From assembly GCA_005473895.2 (NCBI GenBank), contig SRJI02000009.1, positions 1-64,000 of the forward strand: DNA of 64,000 nucleotides. Direction: 5' to 3'. The stretch comes from Carideicomes alvinocaridis (GTDB lineage Bacteria; Pseudomonadota; Alphaproteobacteria; Rhodobacterales; Rhodobacteraceae). Shown here in pieces: positions 1 through 12,272 of this stretch. A program made the translations under genes and the position numbers. Each line of letters opens with the position of its first letter. Within the stretch, counting starts at the first letter, position 1. Under the pieces are notes generated by a model. The model saw only the letters and a list, made by a program, of their open reading frames with translations, was not told the DNA's origin and did no database searches.

Positions 1-106
1 CGCTGCGCGCGCGGGCGCGGCCCATGACATGGGCCGCCAGGTTGAAGCGGGTCGGGCAGGGCGGCGGGGCGCCCTGCGCCCCGCGCCGATCGGAGATCGC
101 GCGCAT
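1..106 (-). CDS. Acyl-CoA ligase (AMP-binding, benzoate-CoA ligase-like), N-terminus only
   Basis: Only the first 35 codons are inside the window; the gene continues to the left on the minus strand. The peptide begins MRAISDRRGA and contains CPTRFNLAAHV, which resembles the N-terminal segment (CP..FN.A..V) of benzoate/acyl-CoA ligases of the AMP-binding family. These activate a carboxylic acid to its CoA thioester through an acyl-adenylate. The start at 106 is the only ATG giving this peptide. It diverges from an XRE/cupin regulator 65 bp away, an arrangement often seen for a catabolic CoA ligase and its regulator. The catalytic region is not visible, so the call rests on a short motif and on context. 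Confidence 0.45.
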   Translation of the reverse strand, partial: MRAISDRRGAQGAPPPCPTRFNLAAHVMGRARARS

Positions 107-171
107 GACGGCCTTGGTAGGCAAGCGCGGCCGCGCTTGCAAGCGCCCGCGCGCCTGCCTATAGCAACGCC

Positions 172-795
172 ATGAGTCCCGCCGATCCCCGGTCCATCAT
201 CCGCATCGCCCGCGAAAGCGGCGCGGCTGAACTCGCCCAGCCGCTCGACCTGGGCGAGCGCGTGCGCGCGCTCCGGAAGGAGCGCGGCTGGACGCTGGAG
301 CAGGCGGCCCGGCAAGCCGGGCTGGCCCGTTCGACGCTCTCCAAGATCGAGAACGGCCAGATGTCGCCCACCTATGACGCGCTGAAGAAGCTCGCCGTCG
401 GGCTGGAGATCTCCGTCCCGCAGCTCTTCACCCAGCCGGAACGCGACCAGGTCAACGGCCGCATGACCGTGACCCCGAGCGGCGAGGGCCAGGCCCATGC
501 CACCGCCACCTACGAGCACGAATTGCTGGGCCATTCCCTGTCGAAGAAGCAGATGCTGCCCTACCGCGCGCGGATCCGCGCCCGGTCCATGGATGAATTC
601 GACGGCTGGGTGCGCCATGACGGCGAGGAATTCCTGTATGTCCTCACCGGCGTGATCCGGCTTTTCACCGAATTCTACGAGCCGGTGGAGATGCGGCGCG
701 GCGACAGCGCCTATTACGACGCCTCCATGGGCCACAACGTCATCTCCGTCTCCGATGACGACGCGACGATCCTCTGGGTCACCTCGCTGATGTAG
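172..795 (+). CDS. XRE-family transcriptional regulator with C-terminal cupin domain
   Basis: This 207-residue protein joins a helix-turn-helix domain (about residues 24-82; LGERVRALRKERGWTLEQAA then STLSKIENGQMSPTYDALKK) to a C-terminal cupin barrel (about 125-207, with HDGEEFLYVLTG and a late MGHNVIS histidine). Family members bind operators through the HTH and sense a small molecule through the cupin. It is divergent from the truncated CoA ligase at the left edge, so it probably controls that gene; this is inference from position. No convincing ribosome binding site precedes the ATG, and in-frame internal starts would shorten only the variable N-terminal arm. The cupin ligand is unknown. 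Confidence 0.85.
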   Translation: MSPADPRSIIRIARESGAAELAQPLDLGERVRALRKERGWTLEQAARQAGLARSTLSKIENGQMSPTYDALKKLAVGLEISVPQLFTQPERDQVNGRMTVTPSGEGQAHATATYEHELLGHSLSKKQMLPYRARIRARSMDEFDGWVRHDGEEFLYVLTGVIRLFTEFYEPVEMRRGDSAYYDASMGHNVISVSDDDATILWVTSLM

Positions 796-849
796 TCAGA
801 GACGGCAGCAGGTTGGCGCGACGCATGAAGGTCGCACCGCAACCCATTG

Positions 850-1992
850 TCAATCCTTCCAGATCCATCCGCCGCCCAGGATTCGCGAGCCACCCGTCTC
901 GTAGAAGACGCAAGCCTGCCCCGGAGAGACGCCTTCCTCCGGATCCAGCAGCTCCACCTCGGCCGTGTCCGGACCCTTGGGCCGGATCACCGCCTCGCGC
1001 GGCGGCCTGGTTGAGCGGACCTTGACCGAGACCTGCCATTCGGCGCGGCTCTCGAAGGGCGTGTCGCCCAGCCAGTTGATCTCGCGCAGGGGCACGATCC
1101 GGGTGGCCAGCATTTCCTTCGGGCCGACCACCACGCGCCGGTTCTCCACGTCGAGCTTCACGACGTAGAGCGGCTCTGCCAGCCCGCCGATGCCGAGCCC
1201 GCGGCGCTGGCCGATCGTGTAATGGATCACCCCCTCATGCTGCCCCAGCACCCGGCCATCGACGTGCACGATCTCGCCCGGATCGGCCGCGCCGGGGCGC
1301 AGTTTCTCGATCACCGAGGCATAATCGCCGTTCGGAACGAAGCAGATGTCCTGGCTGTCCGGCTTGTCGGCCACCGGCAGCCCGTATTTCGCCGCCAGCT
1401 TGCGGGTCTCGGCCTTGGACTCGAGATGGCCCAGCGGAAAGCGTAGGTAGTCGAGCTGCTCCGGCGTGGTCGAGAACAGGAAATAGGACTGGTCGCGGTT
1501 GGCATCCGCCGCGCTGTGCAGCTCCGGCCCCGCCGCGCCCATCTTGCGCTGGATGTAATGCCCGGTCGCCATGCAATCGGCGTCGAGATCCTTCGCCGTC
1601 TCCAGCAGGTCCTTGAACTTCACCCGCTCGTTGCAGCGGATGCAGGGCACCGGGGTGGCGCCGGCAAGGTAGCTGTCGGCGAATTCGTCGATCACCGCAT
1701 CCTTGAAGATGTTCTCGTAATCAAGAACATAGTGGGGGAAGTTCATCTCCTCCGCGACCCGGCGCGCATCGTGGATGTCGAGCCCGGCACAACAGGCGCC
1801 CTTCTTGGCCAGCGCCGCGCCGTGATCGTAGAGCTGCAGCGTCACGCCGACCACGTCATAGCCCTGCTCGGCCAGCATCGCGGCCACGACGGAGCTGTCG
1901 ACGCCGCCCGACATGGCGACCACCACGCGGGTTTCGGCCGGCGGCTTCGCGAAGCCCAGCGAGTTCAGTTCGGTCTGCCTGTCGAGTGCCAT
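850..1992 (-). CDS. mnmA: tRNA-specific 2-thiouridylase MnmA
   Basis: MnmA adenylates and thiolates uridine 34 of tRNA-Lys, -Glu and -Gln in the cytoplasm, receiving sulfur from the IscS relay. The 380-residue product has the PP-loop motif SGGVDSS at residues 28-34 and the two catalytic cysteines in family positions (PVPCIRCNE and [10 protein letters not shown]). Its length is normal. The ATG is preceded on the minus strand by a good GGAG site (GCAGGAGATCGCC). It is divergent from sciP; a short inverted repeat sits about 35 bp upstream of the start. It ends 54 bp from the convergent XRE/cupin gene. Confidence 0.95.
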   Translation of the reverse strand: MALDRQTELNSLGFAKPPAETRVVVAMSGGVDSSVVAAMLAEQGYDVVGVTLQLYDHGAALAKKGACCAGLDIHDARRVAEEMNFPHYVLDYENIFKDAVIDEFADSYLAGATPVPCIRCNERVKFKDLLETAKDLDADCMATGHYIQRKMGAAGPELHSAADANRDQSYFLFSTTPEQLDYLRFPLGHLESKAETRKLAAKYGLPVADKPDSQDICFVPNGDYASVIEKLRPGAADPGEIVHVDGRVLGQHEGVIHYTIGQRRGLGIGGLAEPLYVVKLDVENRRVVVGPKEMLATRIVPLREINWLGDTPFESRAEWQVSVKVRSTRPPREAVIRPKGPDTAEVELLDPEEGVSPGQACVFYETGGSRILGGGWIWKD

Positions 1993-2026
1993 GGCGATCT
2001 CCTGCCGGCGAGGGGTCGGGGCGAAT

Positions 2027-2041
2027 ATAGGAAAATCCTAT
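2027..2041. promoter_or_regulatory. Short inverted repeat in the mnmA/sciP divergent region
   Basis: ATAGGA-AAA-TCCTAT is a perfect 6-bp inverted repeat with a 3-bp spacer. It lies 35 bp upstream of the mnmA start, where the promoter core should be, and 81 bp from sciP. The A/T content stands out locally. It could be an operator or simply overlapping -10 elements; nothing else supports either reading. Confidence 0.25.
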
Positions 2042-2121
2042 CCACTCTCAACCTTGGTCTTCACACCTCGTTAAGCCCGTGCGGTCACGATCTGCGCCAG
2101 TCGGGGCTAGGGAAAGGTGCC

Positions 2122-2430
2122 ATGTATCTGAAGAAAGTGGACGGGCCAAGAGCTGTCACGCTGCCTGATGGAAGCGTGATGACCCGCGCCGACCTGCCAC
2201 CGCCCGACACCCGCCGCTGGGTCGCCTCGCGCAAGGCGGCGGTCGTGCGGGGGGTTCTCCACGGGCTGATCTCGCAGGAAAGCGCACTGCGCCATTACGA
2301 CCTCAGCCAGGAGGAATTCCTGTCATGGGTCGGCGCCGTGTCGGAATACGGGGAGGATGCGCTGAAGACGACGCTGTTGCAGAAATATAGACAACCGGAA
2401 GGAGAGTATGATAGGAAGGATCGCCAGTAA
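2122..2430 (+). CDS. sciP: SciP-like CtrA inhibitor (DUF1153)
   Basis: This 102-residue protein belongs to the DUF1153 family, whose Caulobacter member SciP binds CtrA and blocks its activation of target promoters in swarmer cells. The signature is visible: VTLPDGSVMTRADLPPPDTRRWV, then a helical HTH-like part (RKAAVVRGVLHGLISQESALRHY, LSQEEFLSWV) and a C-terminal LQKYRQ. The ATG at 2122 gives the expected N-terminus and has GGAAAGG upstream. It sits 77 bp before ctrA in the same orientation, which strongly supports the call. (The motif is quoted in part: key residues are DLPPP and RRWV at about 27-38.). Confidence 0.9.
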   Translation: MYLKKVDGPRAVTLPDGSVMTRADLPPPDTRRWVASRKAAVVRGVLHGLISQESALRHYDLSQEEFLSWVGAVSEYGEDALKTTLLQKYRQPEGEYDRKDRQ

Positions 2431-2437
2431 CTTGTGA

Positions 2438-2443
2438 TTAACC
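2438..2443 (+). promoter_or_regulatory. Possible CtrA half-site upstream of ctrA
   Basis: TTAACC occurs in the 77-bp gap between sciP and ctrA, 65 bp before the ctrA start. CtrA recognises TTAA-N7-TTAA, and TTAACC(AT) half-sites also occur in autoregulated ctrA promoters of other alphaproteobacteria. Only one half is present, so the claim is weak and depends mainly on location. Confidence 0.3.
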
Positions 2444-2507
2444 TTTCCCGCCGATACTGGCAGCGAAGACGTCAATCGCATGACCGACCAGCGGAGGGAT
2501 GAGCCAG

Positions 2508-3224
2508 ATGCGAGTGCTCCTTGTCGAAGACGATGCCACGACCTCGAAAAGCATCGAGTTGATGCTGACCCATGCCAACCTCAACGTCTACACGACCGAT
2601 ACGGGGGAGGAGGGTGTCGAACTGGCGAAGCTTTACGACTACGACCTCATCCTGCTGGATCTCAACCTGCCGGACATGACCGGCCACGAGGTGCTGCGCC
2701 AGTTGCGGCTCGCACGGATCGACACGCCCATCCTGATCCTGTCGGGCGAGGACGATACGCAAAGCAAGATCAGGGGGTTCGGCTTTGGCGCCGACGATTA
2801 CCTGACGAAGCCCTTCCACCGGGAGGAGCTGGTCGCGCGGATCCACGCCATCATCCGCCGCTCCAAGGGCCATGCCCAGTCGATCATCCGGACCGGGGAT
2901 ATCGCGGTCAACCTCGACGCCAAGACCGTGGAGGTGGGCGGTACGCCGGTTCACCTGACCGGCAAGGAATACCAGATGCTGGAGCTTCTGAGTCTGCGCA
3001 AGGGCACCACGCTCACCAAGGAGATGTTCCTCAACCACCTCTACGGCGGCATGGACGAGCCGGAGCTCAAGATCATCGACGTCTTCATCTGCAAGCTCCG
3101 CAAGAAGCTGAGCGAGGCGACGGGCGGCGAGAACCATATCGAGACGGTGTGGGGTCGCGGCTATGTGCTGCGCGATCCCGAAGGGATGGAGGAAAGCGAC
3201 GACAGGATCAGGGTGAACGCGTGA
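2508..3224 (+). CDS. ctrA: Cell-cycle response regulator CtrA
   Basis: CtrA is an OmpR-type response regulator and, in alphaproteobacteria, a global controller of division, motility and, in Rhodobacterales, gene-transfer-agent and flagellar genes. The 238-residue protein has a receiver domain (1-120) with acidic pocket D8-D9, phospho-acceptor D51 in LLDLNLPD and K in TKPF, and a winged-helix output domain (about 125-230; [40 protein letters not shown]). I chose the second ATG because GGAGG ends only about 2 bp before the first (2499) but sits properly before 2508, giving the canonical MRVLLVEDD start. It follows sciP, its probable protein partner. Confidence 0.95.
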   Translation: MRVLLVEDDATTSKSIELMLTHANLNVYTTDTGEEGVELAKLYDYDLILLDLNLPDMTGHEVLRQLRLARIDTPILILSGEDDTQSKIRGFGFGADDYLTKPFHREELVARIHAIIRRSKGHAQSIIRTGDIAVNLDAKTVEVGGTPVHLTGKEYQMLELLSLRKGTTLTKEMFLNHLYGGMDEPELKIIDVFICKLRKKLSEATGGENHIETVWGRGYVLRDPEGMEESDDRIRVNA

Positions 3225-8071
<4,847 letters not shown>

Positions 8072-8110
8072 CCGCGGGCGTCGCACGGGCGTTCCGATCT
8101 GTTCACGAAT

Positions 8111-8125
8111 GTTCTCAAAAAGTTC
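8111..8125 (+). promoter_or_regulatory. LexA (SOS) box, GTTC-N7-GTTC
   Basis: GTTCTCAAAAAGTTC exactly matches the alphaproteobacterial LexA operator GTTC-N7-GTTC. It lies 84 bp upstream of the ATG of the 39-residue membrane peptide and 40 bp after the recG stop. A TATGAG at 8144-8149 could be the -10, which would place the box over the -35, a usual repression position. A further GTTC at 8101-8104 (6 bp spacing) may be coincidental. Confidence 0.75.
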
Positions 8126-8194
8126 TTGCCGTAAGGTCGAGGATATGAGAACAAAGTGGCAACAAGGGAACGAAGACAGCGGAGGATGACGATC

Positions 8195-8314
8195 ATGACC
8201 CAGCTCAAGGAAAGTTTCTCGCGGTCCCGCGCGACGCTGCTGACGGATTTCGTGGGGGCGCTGGCCCTCGGCGTCATGCTGGTTGCCGCGCTTCACCTGC
8301 CATCGCTCACCTGA
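8195..8314 (+). CDS. LexA-boxed 39-residue single-pass membrane peptide
   Basis: This short gene encodes a 39-residue peptide: a charged N-terminus (MTQLKESFSRSRATL), then a hydrophobic stretch from about residue 17 to 37 with small residues (FVGALALGVMLVAALHL). GGAGG at 8181-8185 sits correctly before ATG 8195; the in-frame ATG 8186 is too close. It begins 84 bp after a canonical SOS operator, so it is probably induced by DNA damage. In Caulobacter the LexA-regulated, 29-residue inner-membrane peptide SidA blocks division; this gene shares that design (size, one membrane span, LexA box), but I see no sequence evidence of homology. Function is therefore inference. Confidence 0.7.
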   Translation: MTQLKESFSRSRATLLTDFVGALALGVMLVAALHLPSLT

Positions 8315-8572
8315 CATGCCGGGGGCACGCCCCCCGTAAGCCCACCACTTTCTGTCCACCATTTTCTGCCCGGTATTTCCGTTTCCGGCCGTCCGCGCCC
8401 GATCCCCATGGGGCGCCGACCGACCTGCCTGTCCCCGGTCCAGCGGGAGATCTGCCTGATCCCTCCCGCACCCAGGACGCGCCGGCATCCCCGCGGAAAT
8501 GCCATCCTGCCGCCGCCTTCCTCCCACGGAAGCGCGGCGGTTTTTTTTGCGTTCAGATCGAGAACAGCCGTC
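8315..8572 (+). other. Intergenic region, possible long 3' UTR or small RNA
   Basis: About 195 bp separate the peptide stop from a strong terminator at 8510-8548. No coding frame with a ribosome site was found. A small G/C hairpin (GGGGGC-ACG-CCCCC) lies at about 8319-8333. The region may be an untranslated tail of the SOS transcript or hold a small RNA ending at the terminator; I cannot separate these. Confidence 0.35.
8510..8548 (+). terminator. Intrinsic terminator
   Basis: CCGCCGC (8510-8516) pairs with GCGGCGG (8534-8540), extended inwards by CTTCC/GGAAG after a one-base bulge, and is followed by eight T residues (8541-8548). It reads on the plus strand, so it ends the transcript carrying the SOS peptide. 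The convergent scaffold gene on the minus strand stops 25 bp further on. Confidence 0.9.
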
Positions 8573-9019
8573 TCAGGCGCAATCCGACTGCGCGGCCTTC
8601 TCCATCGCCTCGGCGGTGGCCTCCAGCGCCAGCATGATGGAGGCATGGCGGTTCTTGTAATCCCGCGCCGGGCGCAGCACCTCGAGCTCCTGGAAGGGCG
8701 CGGGCGGCGTCGGCCCGTCTTCCTTGAGCATGGCGAGCAGCGCATCGCGCGCGGCCTCCACCTCGGCGCGCGTACAGCCCACCACGTTGGCGCCCACCAC
8801 GGAGGCCGCGGCCTGGCCCAGGGCACAGGCCTTCACGTCCTGCGCGTAATCGCTGACCACCCCGTCCGCGACGTTGAGGTCCACGGTCACCGTCGAGCCG
8901 CAAAGCGGCGAGCGGCGCTTGACGCTGGCGCAGGGGGCCTCCAGCCGCCCGAGCCGCGGGATATCCCCCGCCAGCGCGAGGATGCGGCCGGAATAGAGCT
9001 TGATGAGATCGTCGGACAT
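8573..9019 (-). CDS. IscU/NifU-like iron-sulfur cluster scaffold protein
   Basis: The 148-residue protein resembles the IscU/NifU N-terminal scaffold fold. Cysteines sit where the scaffold ligands are expected: LEAPCASVKRRSPLCGSTVTVDL and VKACALGQAAASVVGANVVG; a fourth acidic/cysteine position (VVGCTRAEVE) follows. Such proteins hold a nascent Fe-S cluster for transfer to apoproteins. It differs from canonical IscU by its spacing and a divergent C-terminus (LRPARDYKNRHASIML), a form common in Rhodobacterales but little studied. It is divergent from hisI with 67 bp between starts. Confidence 0.7.
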   Translation of the reverse strand: MSDDLIKLYSGRILALAGDIPRLGRLEAPCASVKRRSPLCGSTVTVDLNVADGVVSDYAQDVKACALGQAAASVVGANVVGCTRAEVEAARDALLAMLKEDGPTPPAPFQELEVLRPARDYKNRHASIMLALEATAEAMEKAAQSDCA

Positions 9020-9086
9020 GGGTTCCCCTCGGCAGCCTCACCGCATAGATAGGCGCTCTGATCGCGGATGCAAAAGGTTTTGCCAG

Positions 9087-9446
9087 ATGCCCTTCGACCC
9101 TGCCACGCTCAAATACGACGCCGCTGGCCTGATCCCCGCCATAGCCCAGGACGCGACCAGCGGCGAGGTGCTGATGATGGCCTGGATGAATGCCGAGGCG
9201 GTGGCGAAGACGCTTGAGACGGGCCGTGTCACCTACTGGTCGCGCTCGCGGCAAAGCTTCTGGGTCAAGGGCGAAAGCTCCGGCCACGTGCAGGAGCTGG
9301 TGGATTTCCGCGTCGATTGCGATGCCGACACGCTGCTTGTTCTGGTCAATCAGACCGGCCCCGCCTGCCACACCAACCGCCGCAGCTGCTTCTACACCGC
9401 CGTGCGCGACAGCGAGCCGGTCGAGTTGATGACCCCGCTCGCCTGA
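9087..9446 (+). CDS. hisI: Phosphoribosyl-AMP cyclohydrolase HisI
   Basis: HisI opens the purine ring of PR-AMP in the third step of histidine synthesis. The 119-residue protein shows the family pattern: LIPAIAQDATSGEVLMMAWM, TYWSRSRQSFWVKGESSGH, the zinc/metal cluster DFRVDCDADTLLV, and GPACHTNRRSCFY with the conserved C and H residues. I start at ATG 9087, preceded by AAAAGG; it is a monofunctional enzyme without the HisE part. It stands alone here, away from other his genes, and is convergent with the ATP-dependent ligase. Confidence 0.95.
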   Translation: MPFDPATLKYDAAGLIPAIAQDATSGEVLMMAWMNAEAVAKTLETGRVTYWSRSRQSFWVKGESSGHVQELVDFRVDCDADTLLVLVNQTGPACHTNRRSCFYTAVRDSEPVELMTPLA

Positions 9447-9495
9447 CCGCCAGCCCCCGCGCCGGCACTCGCCCCCCGGCTTCCAAGGCAACCCT

Positions 9496-9553
9496 GCTTC
9501 TTCTGACCATAAATATCCCGGGGGAGGAGCGAAGCGACGGGGGCAGAGCCCCA
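9496..9553 (+). repeat. Dispersed intergenic repeat, copy 1
   Basis: The segment reads TTCTTCTGACCATAAATATC then CCGGGGGAGGAGCGAAGCG and a GGGGGCAGAGCCCC hairpin. A near match lies inverted at 56373-56436 and a diverged one at 56700-56748. Here it lies between the convergent ends of hisI and the ATP-dependent ligase, where the G/C hairpin could act as a terminator or RNA-stabilising element. Confidence 0.75.
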
Positions 9554-9581
9554 AGTCACCCCCGCCGCCACGCGCGCCCCG

Positions 9582-11174
9582 TCACCCATAGGCCGCCAGC
9601 ATCTCCTTCAGATCGTCCAGCGTGTTGGCCTCGTTCACCGGCTTGTCGCGGCGCCAGCGGGACATGCGCGGAAAGCGCAGCGCGACGCCGGATTTGTGGC
9701 GGGGGCTTTCGAAGATCCCCTCGAAGGCGATCTCGAAGACATGTTCCGGCCGGACCTGCCGCACCGGGCCGTAGCGCTCCAGCGTGTTCTTGCGCACCCA
9801 GTCGGTGATCTGGCGGAATTCCTCGTCGGTCAGGCCGGAATAGGCCTTGGTGAAGGGCGTCAGCCCGTTACCGTCGCGCACCGCGAAGGTGAAGTCGGTG
9901 AACAGGTTGGCGCGCCGCCCGTGACCCTGCTGGGCATAGATCAGCACCGCGTCGATGGTCAGCGGGTCGAGCTTCCATTTCCACCAATCGCCCTTCTTGC
10001 GGCCGGCGAGGTAGGGGCTGTCGCCGCGTTTCAGCATCACCCCCTCGGCCTGCGCGTCGCGCGCCCCCTCGCGGATGCGGCCGAGGTCGGACCAGTCGCT
10101 GAAGGAAAGCTGCGGGGAGAGGCGGACCGGCGCCTCGGGGGGCAGGTCCTTCAGCAGCTCGTCCAGCCGGGCGCGGCGGGTATCGTAGGGCTCCGCCCGC
10201 TGGTCCGCGCCCTCCAGCTCCAGCAGGTCGTAGGCGTAGAGGATGATGGGCGCCTCCTTCAGCAACTTCTTCGGCACGGTCTTGCGGCCAATGCGTTTCT
10301 GCAGCGCGTTGAAGGGCAGGGGCGCGCCCTCGGTGAAGGCCAGCACCTCGCCGTCGAGCACCGTGCCGGAGGGCAGGAAATCCAGCGACCGCGCCAGTTC
10401 GGGGAAGCGGTCGGTCATCAGCTCCTCGCCGCGGGACCAGAGGAAATGCTGCCCCTCGCGCAGGATCAGCTGCCCGCGGATCCCGTCCCATTTCCAGTCG
10501 GCCCGCCAATCCTCGGGGGCGCCGAGCGCGTCGGGTCCCTCATCGAGCTGGTAGGCCAGGTAGAAGGGATAGGGCCGCGACAGGTCCGCGCTGGCATCCT
10601 CCGCCTCGATCAGCGCGTGCCAGCTGGTCGTGTCGGGCTGCCAGTCTCCCATCAGGCGGTGCTGCATCTCCGCCTCGTCGCGGCCGGTGGCCATGGACAG
10701 GGCGCGGGTCATCAGCTTCTGGCTGACCCCGATGCGGAAACCGCCGGTGATCAGCTTGTTGAAGAGGAAGCGCTCGGCCGTCTCCAGCTGCTCCCAGGCC
10801 TCGAGGATCCGGGCCTTCCGCTCTTCGAGTGGCACATGATGAAGGCCGCGCAAGACATTGATCCAGTGGGACAAGGATAGATCGGATTGTGCCGAGGGTG
10901 GGGGCAGGATCAGGGTGATCGTCTCGGCCAGGTCGCCGACGATGGGATAGCTTTCCTCGAACAGCCACTGGTCGATGCCGGCCCGCTCCGCCGCCCATTC
11001 GCGCAGCTGGGTGGCATTCACCGCCCGGCGGGGGCGACGGCCGGAAAACAGCGCGACAGTCCAGAGCCGGTCGTCATCGGGCGCGTCGCGGAAATAATCC
11101 GCCATGGCCGCGGTCTTGAGCGAGGTTTTCGTGGTTTCGTCGAGGCGCTGGAAGAGGGCTGCAAAGCGTTTCAT
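9582..11174 (-). CDS. ATP-dependent DNA ligase (bacterial LigB-type, damage response)
   Basis: The 530-residue protein is an ATP-dependent nick-sealing ligase of the type that bacteria pair with an associated exonuclease. An N-terminal ligase domain (about 1-200; RFLFNKLITGGFRIGVSQ) precedes the adenylation domain, whose AMP-accepting lysine is in DWKWDGIRGQL (about 230). Other motifs are LDGEVLAF (III), AEGVMLKR (IV) and WWKWK (V), followed by an OB fold (RRANLFTDFTFAVRD). Related ligases in other bacteria are linked to resistance to crosslinking damage. The ATG overlaps the stop of the upstream exonuclease gene by 4 bp on the minus strand, so they form an operon. Confidence 0.9.
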   Translation of the reverse strand: MKRFAALFQRLDETTKTSLKTAAMADYFRDAPDDDRLWTVALFSGRRPRRAVNATQLREWAAERAGIDQWLFEESYPIVGDLAETITLILPPPSAQSDLSLSHWINVLRGLHHVPLEERKARILEAWEQLETAERFLFNKLITGGFRIGVSQKLMTRALSMATGRDEAEMQHRLMGDWQPDTTSWHALIEAEDASADLSRPYPFYLAYQLDEGPDALGAPEDWRADWKWDGIRGQLILREGQHFLWSRGEELMTDRFPELARSLDFLPSGTVLDGEVLAFTEGAPLPFNALQKRIGRKTVPKKLLKEAPIILYAYDLLELEGADQRAEPYDTRRARLDELLKDLPPEAPVRLSPQLSFSDWSDLGRIREGARDAQAEGVMLKRGDSPYLAGRKKGDWWKWKLDPLTIDAVLIYAQQGHGRRANLFTDFTFAVRDGNGLTPFTKAYSGLTDEEFRQITDWVRKNTLERYGPVRQVRPEHVFEIAFEGIFESPRHKSGVALRFPRMSRWRRDKPVNEANTLDDLKEMLAAYG

Positions 11175-12217
11175 GTCGCGCCCTCCGTCACGTCGTCAGC
11201 CGGGCCGTCGCTGGCAGGCTCGTCGAGGCTTTCGCCGGAATATTCCGTGGTCACCACCTGGGCATCCCAGCCCGCCTCGTTCAGGTAACGCGCGAAGATA
11301 TCCGTGTAACCATGTGTCACGAATATCCTTTCTGCTTCCGTCGCCCGGATCGCGCCAAGCAACCCGTCCCAGTCGGCGTGATCCGACAGGACAAAGCCGC
11401 GATCCGCCGCCCGCCGCCGGCGCACGCCCCGCAGCCGCATCCAACCCGAGGCGAAGCCGGTGGAGGCGCCGCGAAACCGCCGCGCCCAGGCGGAACCGAG
11501 CGCCGAGGGCGGCGCCACAACAAGCGGGCCGGGATGCGCCTTGGCGTCGAAATCGGGACCCACATGCAGCGTGTCGGGCAGGGCGATGCCCTGGTCGCGC
11601 ATTACCCGGTTGGTGGCCTCCACCGCGCCATGGGTCAGGATCGGCCCGATGGAGGGGTCGAGCGCGGCCAGAACCCGCTGCGCCTTGCCCAGCGAATAGG
11701 CGCCGAGGATGGAGGCGCGGCCCTCGGCGGCATTGGCGGCCCACCACCGGTTGATCGCGGCCGCCACCTCCTCCTGCGGGGTCCAGCGAAAGACCGGCAG
11801 GCCGAAGGTGCATTCGGTGATGAAGGCGTGGCAGCGCACCGGCTCGAAGGGCTCCGACAGGCCGTCGGCCTCGGTCTTGTAATCGCCCGACACGACCCAG
11901 ACCTCGCCGCCGACCTCCACCCGGATCTGGGCGGAGCCGGGGACATGTCCCGCCGGGTGGAAGCTGACCGTGGCGCCGCCGATCTGCCGGGTCTCGCCGT
12001 AGCGGATCGTGTCGATCGCGATATCGCCCAGGCGGTGGCGGATCACCGGCATCGCCGCCTCGGTCGCGAGGTAGCGGCCATGGCCGGGGCGGGCATGGTC
12101 GGCGTGACCATGGGTGATCAGCGCCCGCGACACCCGGCGCCAGGGGTCGATGTGGAAATCGCCGGCGGGGCAGTAGATGCCCGACGGGGTGAAGGTGAGG
12201 ACCGGTTCGCGTGCCAT
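11171..12217 (-). CDS. Ligase-associated metallo-beta-lactamase-fold DNA exonuclease
   Basis: This 348-residue protein has the metallo-beta-lactamase nuclease fold: HGHADHARPGHG metal motif near 35-46, later SFHPAGHVPGSAQI, GDYKTE, SDHADWDG and a C-terminal HGYTD, as in beta-CASP/SNM1-like nucleases. In many bacteria it is encoded next to the LigB-type ligase and is proposed to trim DNA ends before sealing. I start at the ATG giving MAREPVLTFTPSG rather than an upstream frame with no family similarity. It overlaps the ligase gene by 4 bp. The helicase (Lhr) and phosphoesterase partners found in larger versions of this cluster are not adjacent. Confidence 0.9.
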   Translation of the reverse strand: MAREPVLTFTPSGIYCPAGDFHIDPWRRVSRALITHGHADHARPGHGRYLATEAAMPVIRHRLGDIAIDTIRYGETRQIGGATVSFHPAGHVPGSAQIRVEVGGEVWVVSGDYKTEADGLSEPFEPVRCHAFITECTFGLPVFRWTPQEEVAAAINRWWAANAAEGRASILGAYSLGKAQRVLAALDPSIGPILTHGAVEATNRVMRDQGIALPDTLHVGPDFDAKAHPGPLVVAPPSALGSAWARRFRGASTGFASGWMRLRGVRRRRAADRGFVLSDHADWDGLLGAIRATEAERIFVTHGYTDIFARYLNEAGWDAQVVTTEYSGESLDEPASDGPADDVTEGAT

Positions 12218-12272
12218 GACGGCGGAGTATAGGCCGCCCAGACCGGTCGGCCAGAGTGGTCGGCCAGAGCGG

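Noticed and set aside
9087-9446. Possible hisIE fusion
   Set aside because: The product ends at 119 residues after the cyclohydrolase domain; there is no HisE part.
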